Source: Isoperla grammatica (Eukaryota; Arthropoda; Insecta; Plecoptera; Perlodidae). From it: 64,000 bases of DNA. The notes under the pieces were generated by a model that made no database searches, was not told the origin of the DNA, and saw only the letters and a list, made by a program, of their open reading frames with translations. Positions 10,192-37,719 of this stretch are shown piece after piece; position 1 is the stretch's first letter, and the number at the start of each line of letters is the position of its first letter. Both the position numbers and the translations under genes were made by a program. The DNA lies in NCBI GenBank assembly GCA_945910005.1, contig OX246746.1, positions 27,799,075-27,863,074 on the forward strand. Direction: 5' to 3'.

Positions 10192-12170
10192 TACCATTAT
10201 TATTTTCATTGGTTATTACAAATTATCTCAAAATCGCCACTTTCAACATAGCATGGTTAAAAAGATGGGAAGCCCTATTCCCACGATTATCGTGTCACGA
10301 TAATCGTGGGAATAGTTTACCCGCTACGCGGAAGCAATTAACACGAGTGTCTCGTGGACTAAAAAATCGTGCCACGAAATCGTGCCAATAGCTAACGCGC
10401 GAAGCAAAAGCTATTCCCACGATCAGGCCACGAGTGTTCCCTGCGTCTTCGTCAAGGCCGCACGACCGAGCGCCACGATGGGAAATGCGGCAACCCCGCA
10501 ACCCTGTCAAGCTCGCGCCGCCAATGACGTCAGAATCGTGCCTTGGGTAACAAACCCAATCTTATTGACTTGTTACGCCCAATATGACTATCATGTGGCT
10601 CTTATATACTGAGGTACGTAAGAATAGTGCCCCTAAGAACAGTTACCTCAGTAGTAAGTACCTCACATAGACATGTTACGCCCAACATGACTCTCAGGTA
10701 AAGGTCGGTACACAATTGCCCGGTAACGATAACTGTAACTATAACGATAACGATAAAACGGTAAGGGGAAGGCATTCGATGCATAATTGCCCGTTAAGCA
10801 GACGCTCGGCTATTTGCTAATACTTTTAACAGGCCGTGGACGCTTGATTCTGATTGGTCCCGGTAACGTACAGACGGGAACGGTAAGGTTAAGTTAAAAC
10901 TTGGCGAACTTTCCGTTACCGTTATCGGGCCCGGTAACGGGAAGCTCTTATTGTGCATTGTATCGTAATTTAACATGAAATCGAAGTTCATTCCCGTTAT
11001 CGTTATCGTTACAGTTATCGTTACCGGGCTATTGTGCACCGACCTTTAGTCATATCTACTGTGGTACGTCAGAATCGTGCCCCTAAGAACAAGCCACTTC
11101 TTGGTGAGATGGTACGCCCAAATGACTCTAAGGTGGCTCTTATCTACTGTGGTACGTCAGAATCGTGCCCTAGGAACAAGCCACTTCTTGGTGACATGGT
11201 ACGCCGAAAATGACTCAGGTGGCTCTTATCTACTGTGGTACGTCAACATCGTGCCCCTAAGAACGAGACACTTCTTGGTGACATAAATTCAATGCAACCC
11301 CAAAAAGAAGGTTCACGCCTTCGGCGTAATTGCCTCCGGTGGCTGGCCCCAGACACCAGCTGTGCCGCGCCACCTCGTGCGGGCCCCCCAAAACCCAGCA
11401 TCCCGGGCCTTGTTATCCCAGTCCGCCCCTGCCGCACGATACTCTTGGCCCGATCGTCGTGATAGCATTTACATGGCACTCTAGCTATCGCCACGAGTTG
11501 GAGGTTTACATGGTTGCCGGGTTTCGTACCGCACGATACATCGTGGCCCTGATCGTGGCGATAGCTTTTACTTGGCGCTCTAGCTATCGCCACGATTAGC
11601 GGGCACGAGTTTTAGGTCCACGAGTCAATCGTGGGAATAGCTGCAGCAGAGTGGGGAGACTATTCCCACGATTATGGGACACGATTATCGTGTTTTCGTG
11701 CCACGATAATCGTGGGAATAGCCACTCCGTAAAAAGATAGGAAATTCACCGGACTGTCCCCTTAACCTAGGCCCTACACACAAGTCCACAAAACTAAAAA
11801 CGCCCAGTAGGCCTAGTACTCTTTTTGCTGGCATAGGCAACTGAAGTGTGACAGCATTTTGATTTTTAGTCCCTTATACGTAAGCCTTGCAAAGCATAGA
11901 ACGTAGGTAGATAGGTCCTAACTAGCCTAGGCCTAGGCTAAGCCGGCTACCTAGGCCCGAGGCAACACCTTCATCGACTTACCTCAAACTCCTTGAAGAA
12001 ATATTTTATCTCTCCGTTCAAGAACGGTCGATGATCAAAGAGTCTTGCCCAAATTTCCCCCGTGTCTAAAATAACAAAAATAGTAGACTGCGTTATACTC
12101 CAAGACAGAAAAAAATTAAGCAATTTTCATGGTCCCATGATAATGCCTCACCTTTTATTACAGCGGCCAT
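5117..12170 (-). CDS. BLOC1S5: BLOC-1 complex subunit 5 (Muted)
   Basis: Minus-strand coding exons are 12170-12152 (19 nt), 12065-11983 (83 nt) and 5473-5117 (TAA stop), giving 152 residues. The first exon encodes MAAVIK. The second reads DTGEIWARLFDHRP and then a KYFFKEFE segment, matching the conserved KDLGEIHSRLLDHRP region and KEFEEKR junction of vertebrate Muted. The third begins EKRSDREIEEL and is predicted mostly coiled coil, ending in an ERKL segment like the human C-terminus. Splice sites are GTGAGG, GTAAGT, TTTTAG and TTTCAG. BLOC-1 is a cytosolic complex that sorts cargo to lysosome-related organelles. The N-terminus is shorter than human (about 187 residues total). Intron 2 (5474-11982) is filled with inverted-repeat transposons. 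The gene is divergent from GMPR and abuts TMEM199. Confidence 0.92.
5511..7016. mobile_element. 1.5-kb inverted-repeat DNA element in BLOC1S5 intron 2
   Basis: The left end is TAGAGTGATC followed by CGGGGCTAAAACGGGACA. The right end, reverse-complemented, is TAGAGTGATGTCCCG, then CGGGGCTAAAATGGGACA (about 28 bp further in). The right end therefore carries an extra hairpin segment that is deleted on the left. TA dinucleotides at both borders could be target duplications. I see no intact transposase. A second element (6235-6464) lies inside it. Its edge sits about 35 nt from the splice acceptor of the last BLOC1S5 exon. Confidence 0.65.
6235..6464. mobile_element. 230-bp MITE with GGGCCCTTATTCTGTA ends
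   Basis: Both ends read GGGCCCTTATTCTGTA inward and the similarity continues for about 60 bp per arm (both arms include AAACTAAATCTCGTCCTG). The near-complete foldback is typical of a MITE. It is nested in the 5511-7016 element. The target duplication is not clear, so the superfamily is not assigned. Confidence 0.75.
7556..8171. mobile_element. 616-bp inverted-repeat element with AAACCGGTTTA-type internal motifs
   Basis: The termini are CTACATTTATCAGGAGCTTT on the left and, reverse-complemented, CTACATTTATCAGGGCTTTT on the right. Several AAACCGGTTTAA-like palindromic motifs cluster near the ends, resembling subterminal transposase-binding repeats. No transposase is seen. Bordering TA bases may be the target site. 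Confidence 0.65.
8700..9480. repeat. TAGGCCTA-rich stretch
   Basis: Repeated overlapping TAGGCC/GGCCTA units occur throughout, singly and in short runs such as CTAGGCCTAGGCCTAGG. They are dispersed, not a clean tandem array, and extend into the element at 8806-9591. The same motif recurs at 12747-13140 and elsewhere in the window. Confidence 0.6.
8806..9591. mobile_element. Inverted-repeat element with GCGTTTxCTGTTCGGCG ends
   Basis: The left end reads TAAAGTTGCGTTTACTGTTC and the reverse-complemented right end TTAAGCTGCGTTTGCTGTTC; both continue into a GGCGTTTGGAGCGACGCGG segment. TAA at both borders fits a 3-bp target duplication of the PIF/Harbinger kind. There is no transposase, and a 70-bp hairpin is inside. 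Its right border shares TTAA with the next element. Confidence 0.7.
9223..9292. repeat. 70-bp hairpin
   Basis: Arms CTCTTGTCGTTCGACTGCG and, reverse-complemented, CTCTTGTCGTTCGATTGCG differ at one position. An inner TGACAG/CTGTCA pair extends the stem. It could be a small foldback element or a hairpin-forming part of the host element; no small-RNA function can be shown. Confidence 0.6.
10530..11290 (+). repeat. Interrupted tandem array, unit about 86 bp
   Basis: Units share TACTGTGGTACGTCAGAATC, then GTGCCCCTAAGAAC, ACTTCTTGGTGACATGGTA and GGTGGCTCTTATC blocks. Three good copies start near 11058, 11143 and 11231; two more diverged ones lie near 10530-10699. The MITE at 10700-11047 splits the array. 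Confidence 0.7.
10700..11047. mobile_element. 348-bp MITE with AAAGGTCGGTrCACAAT ends
   Basis: The left end AAAGGTCGGTACACAATTGC and the reverse-complemented right end AAAGGTCGGTGCACAATAGC continue as CCCGGTAACGATAACTGTAAC in both arms. The interior is rich in CGATAA/TTATCG. It was inserted into the 86-bp tandem array. Confidence 0.8.
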
Positions 12171-12660
12171 CGGTAAACCATCACAGCCACCTACACTCCA
12201 GCTCCAGGTGAAAGGTCATTTCGGAAATGTAAAGGCTGCGTAACATGTATTGATTTGGGTAACGCTGTATCCCGGAGGGTTCGGAATTCAAATCTAAAGG
12301 CGGGGATTTAACACGAATTGATCGCATTTTTCAATCAATGCCATATGGATTTCTGCAAATTGGACACACGCACATCAGTATCCATAAGGGGTGTAATTAA
12401 TTCAGCGTATGGTTTTGTATCTTAATTTTTTCTTTTTTTAATATGATGGTGCCGGGATTAGATTTAGGTGGCTGTGAAAAGTATATGCGCGACATTACTG
12501 CCAGACTACGATGACCAAAACATATGTTATCTACTGTGCATGATGAATCACGTGATTTTGTAGTCGGTGCGGTGTGGTACCACCTTTTTCAAGTATAGTT
12601 ATTAAATAGTTTGTTGAGTATTGTAGTTTTGATATCGAGCATATTACTCCTGAACACATC
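12171..12660. promoter_or_regulatory. Divergent BLOC1S5/GMPR promoter region
   Basis: The start codons of BLOC1S5 (12170, minus) and GMPR (12661, plus) are 490 bp apart, so this region should hold both promoters and 5' UTRs. A palindromic TCACGTGA at 12548-12555 matches the M-box/CLEAR-type site bound by MITF/TFE factors. The same 8-mer also occurs in non-promoter DNA in this window, so its role is only suggested. Confidence 0.55.
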
Positions 12661-28713
<16,053 letters not shown>

Positions 28714-29287
28714 GGTACGCTGTAATTAGTCTCCTCGGTGTGCTGATAACTCAGTATTTTTTCATTTATTTATTTTAGCGCAAATTCATAATATTATATT
28801 TAATCTAGATGTAGGCAGATGCCTACATTGCTTAAGAAACATCGATGGATTCACATATTTCCAAGATACCGGTACATTTGTGTACAGTCTAGTTTACAAA
28901 GATATGCATTGCATATAATATAACATAGGCTAATGTACTGGTGATGACTAGGGACAAGAATTTATAGCATTAATTTCTTAACAAAATATGGTTAATGATT
29001 TAAAAAATAAGCATTTTTTAGCATTAATTTTTTAAATTACGAATTACTTCAAATAAACTTTTAGTTTGATTACCGGTAGTAAGTTTTCTATTTGAATCTA
29101 TGCTATTCCTATTAGGATGCTCTGTTCACAACTGGCTTGCCTTGTAAGTATTTTTAATACATGCTGTACTTTGGGCACTTGTGATTGCAACAGGATCATC
29201 AACTAGATTAATTTATGTCATAACCAAACTTTCTTTAAGAAACTAATAGTCATTGCATTTTTAAGGTTAAACTAATTGTTTGCAGTA

Positions 29288-29908
29288 CAGTAAACCCTCG
29301 TTAATACGAACATCAAGGGACCCAAAAATCGTCAGTTTGTAATATAAAAATTCGCAATATCGCAAAAACGTCGAAATTCAATAGTACCAGCCAAAATAAA
29401 CGTATCTACAATCAATGTTTTCCAATGGATAGTAGCGCGCGGGTATGATGTTTTGTGCGCGCATAGTAGGCGGACTAAGCAGGCACGTTGCAGTGAGCAA
29501 GCCACGCCCCTCAACAGCTGTAAGGGCTTGCGCGCGCATCCGATCGCACCGGCGGGCAGTGGAGGGGGAAGGGAAAACCAAGCAGCAACAAAACAAGTAG
29601 CTGCCTGGGACGACGTACGCTCGGCGGACAAAAATCTTGATACCTGCGCCTACTCTGCGTGTTGAACTCTCGGACACATTATTTTGTTTGTGCGGTTTCA
29701 AAATTATTAGTTCGTATTAAACAACGAACATTATGCATTAGTACCACCCAGGGGATAAATAATTAGTTCGTATTACGTATTATGCGAAATTCGTTATATC
29801 CGTTTTATTTAACATTGAGTGTCCTATTTACGCGGGCTGGGTCTTGCTTACTATTCGTATTATCTGAGAATTTGCACTAACCGAGTTCGTTTTACCGAGG
29901 GTTTACTG
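29288..29908. mobile_element. pogo/Tigger-like non-autonomous element
   Basis: The left end is CAGTAAACCCTCGTTAATAC and the right end, reverse-complemented, CAGTAAACCCTCGGTAAAAC, with TA on both sides. This matches the CAGTxxAxxCTCGxTTA terminus and TA target of pogo/Tigger elements. The interior is GC-rich with no transposase. Confidence 0.85.
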
Positions 29909-31727
29909 TATATAAGTCTACCTACAATACAATACATAAACTGATTAAAATAGATTATGGCAACGTATGTTGGCTTCAATGTCCTACTCTATAGTAGTTG
30001 TTGTGAACAGACTAATATGCTTCTGTTTAATGGGAGTCATATCCTATACATAGGTCTAGTGCAGTAGCATACTTTTAGCACCTTCACGTTGCCGATGGAA
30101 GCTTTCACCACAGTCCTAACGGTACCGTACTTTCAGATCTATGTAGCTCATTGTTACTTAAAAGCATTTGATCACCTGTGTTATGGTGTTTCATTGATAG
30201 TATTTTCTTCTAGTCCGTTATGGCATTTTTGTGAGCTCTAGACAATTATTCACTTAACTGTAAACTATTATATTATTATTGCTGTATTATATTTTCTTCT
30301 AGTCTTTCAGTTTTCTGAATTTAACTAGGATGGAGCTCTTTAGAAAATGTGTGTACAAATTTTTCGTCAAGTTTGGTGCTTGTGGCAACGCTTATCATGT
30401 AGTTAGGTATAAAGTAGAGCTGTACCGATTCCAATACGGATGAAAATAAGTTATTTTCCCGACCCTTTTATGACGCTCTTGCTGACAAAATTTTAAAATT
30501 TTACTTGATTAGTTAAATTTTGATCCACTCAAAGATTTGGCTAATAGGTTGGTCATATTTGTATCCTTTGTAAGTTTGTATCCTTTGTAAGTTTTTACTT
30601 AATTAATAATTATGCCTGGTTGTCCGAACTTCGCAAATTTAGTTTTGGATTTCAAGAAAATATGAATGTATTGACTCGTGCATAAATAAGGGCAAACAAG
30701 AATCTGTACCAGTCAAAATCACTGCCAATATAGGATTAGCATTGTCGCCAAAATATATGACTTACAGCCCAAATATTGTCAGCAGGCAAACGTAAATGGA
30801 ATTAGTACAAAATTGCAGTCGGCTCAGCTCTAACGTAAATTGTTCTTCCCTACAACTAGAAATGTAAATTGCTGAACCAGCAACTGAATGTTATTGTATA
30901 CTGGGGCCTTGAAGGTCTATGATTGTGTAGCTGAGCATGGATTGTTGAATAGGACTTGTGTCTTGATAGGTTTGACCAGTTAGGCCTACCAAATGTTAAG
31001 TGGGTGGTCTGTGGGGCTACATCTTGGCCAAGCCTATGTGTAACTATTAGAAGATACCATCTTGATATTTTATGGCTAGTCTTAGAGTTGCCTACGTGCC
31101 TGCCAACTTATAAACATTTCTAATACGTAATTTACATTTCACTTGAAATAAATTATTCTCCAATACTTTAATTTAATTTGTTGTGAAGGGCCTAGTGGTT
31201 TAGTGATCTGATTGGGGAAAGAAAGGTAGGAGCCAACATATTACCTGTAGAAGAAGTTCTGGTAGGCATTTTAAGAGTAAATACGGCATAAATGTGTGTA
31301 CAAAACAAATTAACTTTTACTATTTTTTAGGAATGCACTTCTCTCAAGATCAAACTTAATTTATTTATTTAAATGTTGGCAGGTATGAAGTTAGGGGCAG
31401 TTAGGTAATGAATTACAAATAGGTTAAAGATATTGATATAGTTTGCATCAATAGTATGTGAGGCCTATGAAGAATCAATTTTAAAGAATTGAAGTGATAA
31501 AATGCTATTTATAAGTAATATCTTGAATTTGTCACTAGGCCCGAATGTGCTAGTGAAAGCCTCGTGATATGTCGGTACAGTACTAGAAATAAAATAGTGT
31601 GCATATGCTATTGATTAGCAATGTTTGCAATGCCAGCAGAATAAGGCATTGAAAGTGAAAGGGATTACAATTTAGGTACCTACAAATTATGATGGTTCTT
31701 AGTTCTTACCCATTGCTTATCATGTTA

Positions 31728-31889
31728 TAGTGTCCCAAGATTACCTTACACATGCTTTCGTCACAGGCAACTGGTTCGTAGCCAATCAGCGATCGGTATT
31801 GGCGCTGGTTTGTCTCAGGCGGCTCGCCGGTTGGCTACGACTGCCCCGGATGTGACAAAAGCAGGTGTAAAGTAATCTTGGGTCCACTA
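31728..31889. mobile_element. 162-bp foldback MITE, TA target
   Basis: The arms begin TAGTGTCCCAAGATTAC and TAGTGGACCCAAGATTAC, then share TTACAC, TGCTTT and GTCACA blocks. The whole element folds back imperfectly, and TA bases border it. It probably belongs to the Tc1/mariner-type MITEs. Confidence 0.8.
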
Positions 31890-33374
31890 TAAAGGGCAAA
31901 TTAACTATCTCATTGCCTTAAATTAATAACATTGGCAAAAAGCCAAAAACAAAGCAGTTGGATTTGAACTTTGTATTCCTGTACACAACTCATAAATCGC
32001 TGCACGACACTCTGTGCTACCTATTATTGCAAAATAAGTGGGGATGTAAAAGTGCATTCTCTATCACATACTTAAATCTATGTGATCATGTATTTTAATT
32101 GTTTGCTTAAAATGGTGAAAAGTAAATATACAGTATTATAAAATTTTGAAAGCCATCTAAGTAATTGTACAAAATAATACAGTATTTGCCAATGCAATAT
32201 CATTTTAAAAACTTTTCTTTGTAATCGGTGTGTTCATATCTATGCAAGGGTGCTTATTGTTGGGTGTCTAAATACAGTACCTGTGCTATTTTGGTGTAAT
32301 ATCCAGTGTTCACTAAAATAAGTTGCCACAATTTAATTAGACTTGACTTTATATCAGCAGTTTGTACTTAAAAGTTAAAACCATAAAGACTTTAATGACA
32401 TTTTCACAACCTAAAATTTTGTTGATAGACAATGTTTCTATGATCTGTTTTTAACTCCTTGTACCTCTCACTCCAATGAAGGGTTAGGTGTATTCCTTCT
32501 ACTTTTGTATTTGGTAGATAACTTGTGTTTCTTACTTAGAGGTGTTATGTAAGATTCTCACTGATTTCATGTACAATTAATTGGTATTGATGATTACATA
32601 TGTAATCATTATGTAATTGAAGCAGTTTGCTGAAAATAACTTGAGCAAAAAATAACATTTTGTTCATTGCCATGTGTTGTTTTGAAAAATATCTCTAAAT
32701 ACTTGGGCATATAGCCACAAAGCTAGATGAGCCAAAGTTTGTTTGTGTTGATCGTGTTTATTTGGAAAATGATGTTTGCAAAAGATTGTCCACGAACGAC
32801 ATGTTTTTAGTGTTCATAGACCGACTTGTACCTTTTAACGAAATGTATCTTATGCATGACTGCATTTTTATTTAACAGTTTTTAATACTCTCTAGATGTT
32901 GTTGCCAACATGGAACCATGATCAGGTTGACAAGCATACACCAGTTTATTAATTTATTGAGTTCTAATTGGCATAGCACTATATATAATTGAATGAGTTA
33001 AAAATATAGTTTAATAATCTGCTTTATTACTGCATGTTTTTGTCCCCATTGAATCCATGTAGGTCACATCAAATTCAATGGAATCAATGGTAAAACAACG
33101 AATATTGATATAATCCCTACATATATCTTTTGCATGGCTCAACCGCAAACAATGCTTGTCAAAAATGAAAGCATGAAATCAATGCTTCCCTGACTTAAGA
33201 ATAAGTGGGTAAAGGTACCCACGCTCAGTACATACTGTATATTGATTACGGAAAAGTGGGTGTGGAAATGAAGTAGGCAAGACGAGACAATCATACGAAG
33301 AAACAGCTGGTCTGCATTATATTTAACTTATTGCCCATTGCTATGAATTGCATGTCATTAGTATTCAATTTTGA

Positions 33375-33651
33375 AATAAAGCTATCCTTAAAAGAGCCAA
33401 CGGTTTTAATTGAAATGCATTCAAAAACGTTCTAAGTGGCAGACCTTCCCTCCACAGCTTTTTACGATAACCATGTTTAAAATGTCCATTATTTGTGGTA
33501 TTAAATTTATTGCAGTTTATCTTTTAAAATTATTTACCGTAACATTTCGACATTTGCCAAGTTACACTGGGATGTGTGATTTTGAGCCTGTTTTCATGAT
33601 TTGTGATTGAGCTATGTTTTTGCATGGTCGGATTGTTTGCTGTTTAATAAA
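33375..33651 (+). terminator. Candidate GMPR polyadenylation signals
   Basis: AATAAA occurs at 33375-33380 and 33646-33651; the second is followed by an AT-rich stretch. If used, the GMPR 3' UTR would be about 5 kb. This is inferred from motif only, and other AATAAA copies exist in this AT-rich spacer. Confidence 0.2.
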
Positions 33652-35025
33652 AGAAAACTTTTTAAACGTGGTAATTCATAATTTACTTAGGGTTTATATT
33701 CACTTGTATAGCTTGCCTTTATATGGAAACAATGAGGCAAATTAAATCAATTCATTGAAAGTTCTATGTAAAATAACAGACAACAGTGTCTGAATGTTTT
33801 CATTAAGATACATCAGTGTTGCTATATTTACATCGACTACATTTCAGTGAAAGTAAAGGCTACATTATCACTAGTCATTTTTGTGGGGCTATCTTGCACA
33901 ATTTAGTATTATTTGTTAACCACTTCATTGTTATTATATCATTTTATTTCTATGCTGTTATTGTTATCTACTCTGCTAAATATTTTCTAGAAATTGTTGA
34001 ACTAGTTTGTTTCCTTTAGCTCTATCAAAAACAAACTAATAACTAACCAGTTTGTAACATACAACGAAAAGTACCCAGCAGTTTATAAATAAGTAATTGG
34101 CATGCGCCACCGCAGTAAAGTAATGCAACATTGGTTTATGCAGATTTTAGGACTTTATAGATAGTTTATTATTTGCTTTGTTTCAATGCATGCACATATT
34201 AAAAGCAATACCAAATCTAATTACTGAATAATCATACAATAAGTATTTATTCTTTTATTTTGAAACACATACAGTATTTAAGTGAAATAAACATTCTTTG
34301 TAATTATATGATTTTAATGTTTCTGTTGTATTATAGACAGATTTATGACAGTATTGTTGTTAGAACTAAATTGTTTACATATTTATAGTATTAATATATT
34401 TGTCATGGTTTGCTGTCACCAAAACTATGCACAGTTAAAAATGAGACAGTATTACTTAACAGCATTTTAATTTTTAATCAATTATGTTTTTAGGGGTTTT
34501 ATTTGTTTGTTCTTTAAGTGTTCACTAGTTATTTTATATTTCAATTTAATGTCCTAGGAAATAGAGAATGTTCCTCATTGTTTATTTTTAACTAATTTAC
34601 ATCCATGTATCGAGTTTGCTTCCTGGATTTTTTACTCCTTCAATTTAACAATACTGATAATTCGAGTGTGAGCTGCCAACCGTGTGACCAGTGTAGGGTA
34701 CATGTGTTATGGGAAAAGTGGGCAACTAGAGGTAACTGTTCAAACAGGTAAACCAAACTGGCCACCTAAACCCTAGTTTGGTCAGAGAAAGAAGATAACA
34801 GATGATATGAATGCATCTCTCATTACTTTACAACTCTTTTTAGAATTTCAGCCATGAGAAATTAATTTCAATTAATTTATTTAATTATTTTGTTTCTCTA
34901 TGATGCAAATAAGGAAGTTTATATAGATTTCTGTAACTGTATTTTTTTGTAGAAAGTAACAATTAAATGAATTGAAGTTTGAAGAACATTCTCTAGCGAT
35001 GCAGTTCAGGCACAATTATTAGTGA

Positions 35026-35299
35026 TACGTGAAAATAGCATTTTCAATTGTCATTTTATAGCATTTTGTAGCATCTATTTTTTTGCCAAGATTAAAAAAC
35101 TTGAGAACGAATTTTTCTCAAATTTTTATGTTTAAATCATGTCATACTATTGAAATTAAAATCAACCAAATTGCAATTAACATCATAAACGAAGTATAAT
35201 TACTATGTTAAATATAATAAAATAGGAACAGAAAAACCTTCGTTTCTACTGAAAAATAGTGCTTTGTAGCATCTATACACAAAGCGCTATTTTCACGTA
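35026..35299. mobile_element. Short inverted-repeat (MITE-like) element
   Basis: A 14-bp terminal repeat TACGTGAAAATAGC is exact at both ends. Internal TTTGTAGCATCTAT occurs twice in direct orientation. No clear target duplication is seen. Confidence 0.45.
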
Positions 35300-36308
35300 T
35301 TCTAACAATTATGTATTCAACAAGGTATAGATGAAATCATACGTATGTATTAAATGTCTGCCTTACACCATTACTAGAGTTAAATTCTAGTGTTGTTTAT
35401 ATCCAATTGTAGTCAGTCCATGTGCTGGAGTAAGGATGTATCCTATGGCCAAGGAAATTGTTCACTACACTGGTTTTAAACAATTGATTTGTGATGGAAT
35501 ACTGGACAGACGAGTACGGAATTGAAACTTTATTGTAATGCTATGCAAACTATTTTATAAAAATAATTTTACAAGAAAAGACTGACTTACAATTGACATT
35601 AGAGTCAATTTCTTTGAACAGAGGTAGACATAAAGAATGCATTGTTACTTGTTTGTTCCTTCTAAGTAGATTGTTTTCCTATCAGAATGAAAGGTGATAT
35701 CCAAGGGCATTAAATATAGCCTACAATATTAGTATTGAACACTTCTCTACGCTTCATTTTTAGTATAGTGAATATACTTTTATTTTGTTGTTATAGTTAT
35801 CTTAAATTTGTATTTGTTATTTTTTCTAAATTTTAGGTGGTTTTCTGATTTTTGTCAATTGATGTTTGATCCTCAAAGTGATAAAAATGCAATTATGTTT
35901 AAAACAAGTTTAATAGGTTTATATTCAAGCTCAATATTGGTGGATATCAATGAATGAAAATTGTCCATTTCAAAACCACCCAGTCAATATTACAATGACA
36001 AACTGACTGTGAGATATTGATACATACACAAGCAAGCCTTTTGTTTCATTGTATGCTATGGAGTTGTTCTAGAACACAACCATCTTGTAGTATTTAGTTG
36101 TGTTTATAGTGAGAAGACATGCACTATATGCATTTCTCTTGATTGTAGCAGTTTGATGTTTGGAATGTAATTTATGCCAAATGTCTCAACTTCTCAAGGA
36201 AATTATTGTTTGACATGTATATGTTGGGACGTTCTTTTGTTCAAAGGTTTTGTGCACATAAAGTGGTTTTGAACTACAATAAAAATGTTCTTAAACTTCT
36301 TGACCCTT

Positions 36309-36515
36309 ATGGCTCAACCACAACTGACGCCATCGTGATTGTAATCGTAATCCGGAAATCGTCGAAGAGTTACTTGGTTACTTACTTACTTGGTTCTTAT
36401 GGCGCTGTTCACAACAAAATCGTAATGTCGTAATGGATTGTAATGGTAAATCATATTTTTTTTTACAATTGCGATCACAATTACAGTTACGATGCCGTCA
36501 ATTGTGGTTAGGGCT
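36309..36515. mobile_element. About 207-bp foldback MITE
   Basis: The left arm ATGGCTCAACCACAACTGAC and the reverse-complemented right arm AAGCCCTAACCACAATTGAC continue into GCCATCG/GGCATCG and GTAAT-rich segments. The borders are approximate. Confidence 0.65.
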
Positions 36516-37399
36516 TTACACTATCATCACATTTCGAGATCCTCACTCCTCAGTGTCCAATCAAATCCAAGTTGGGAATGTGTTGACGGTTTAGGAATAG
36601 TGCAACAAGATTTATTCGTTTGTCATATTATACTGATAACGCGGACAATAAGTAAATTACATTCAAATTTAAGGGCTTTTTATTTAATTATTATTGTTTA
36701 TTAATGTGATTAGTCAAGTTGAAAGTAAACACAAATCATGCATGGATGGATGGGATGATGTCTTGACCCAGATGGAATGCCTTTTGGTCTGAACTCAATC
36801 TATTATTAATATTTTTTATTTTACCTGCACTGTTTTTAAAGTTGCTGAACTTTTGGTTGAGAGTTTATATAGAGTTGCATGTATTTATTAATGATTATAA
36901 AATATTTTTATTCCTTCCAGACCTAAAGGTCCACAAACAAACACAATTCACATAGCATAAAATACAAAAACAACAACCAATAACAAAATACAAAAATATA
37001 TTTATTTTTTTCAGTTATAAAATTGATTAAAATAAATGATAACGTTATTATAAATTATATTTCACTCCCACCTGTGCTCAGGACTTTCCTACCTACAGAG
37101 CCAACTGGAGCAGCTATCATTTCCGTGGTGCTACTGTGTTATCTGCGGTACCTTTGTCCTTTATAATATTTTTAAAGTTCATTTTTGTTAATATTGTCCA
37201 CGTGTTTAGTGCTAAAATAAAATAAAATTACAATTTGATGGTTTGGTAGTTCACGGTCTATTCTAATTTGCAAGTTTGTTGACATGCTGTGTAGAGTTGG
37301 GTTTAGAACTTGAGGGCTTTCTTCCTGGAACTATTCCTTCGCCTGAGTGAGTGAGGGGGGGGGGGCAAGGTGTACATTTCTATACAAAACAATTATGTT

Positions 37400-37475
37400 C
37401 ATAATTTCATTTATTTATTTAATCGATATCATAGATTTTTAGTTACAAAACTGATTTACGAAGGAGGACAATAAT
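37400..37475 (-). repeat. Retroelement-tail repeat, second copy
   Basis: The block ACAAAACTGATTTACGAAGG followed by AGGACAATAA, beside TTTA repeats, matches the segment bordering the (TTTA)n array at 22912-22956. Read on the minus strand, both look like 3' ends that run into AAAT repeats. Confidence 0.5.
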
Positions 37476-37719
37476 TAGATCTATGTATAATAGAAAATCA
37501 TAAAGTAGAAAGAATAACAAAAAACACTACATGTACTATAGGAAAAAGAACAATAACAATAAAAATGATTTGAGAGAAAAATGCTTCATACATTTAAATA
37601 CGAGAAAAAATATATAAATAGCAGAAATAAAATTGTGAAAAAAAGTAAGATTAATACACTGAAAAGGAACAAAAAGGGAGTTAGAAAAATGTTTAAAAAA
37701 ACATGCAAAAACGCCGAGC

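Larger units (their letters stand above)
10275..11721. mobile_element. 1.4-kb GC-rich foldback element (CTATTCCCACGATTATCGTG ends)
   Basis: The left end is a perfect 41-nt palindrome (10275-10315): 20-nt arms CTATTCCCACGATTATCGTG around a single T. The right end (11660-11721) carries the same motif in a longer hairpin. Imperfect similarity between the arms continues for about 200 bp inward. Flanking TAAAAAGATGGGA (10258-10270) and TAAAAAGATAGGA (11730-11742) may be a target duplication. A tandem array and another MITE lie inside. Confidence 0.7.
9592..11761. mobile_element. 2.2-kb outer element, GGGGACAGTyCGGTGAA ends, TTAA borders
   Basis: The left end is GGGGACAGTTCGGTGAAATT and the right end, reverse-complemented, GGGGACAGTCCGGTGAATTT. 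TTAA flanks both (9588-9591, 11762-11765), consistent with a TTAA or TA target site. The left third is AT-rich with poly(A) runs. The rest is occupied by the nested element at 10275-11721. No transposase frame is visible. Confidence 0.7.

Noticed and set aside
10295..11599. Several long frames in the GC-rich foldback
   Set aside because: They arise from low stop-codon density in GC-rich tandem and inverted repeats; frames on both strands overlap and match no family.
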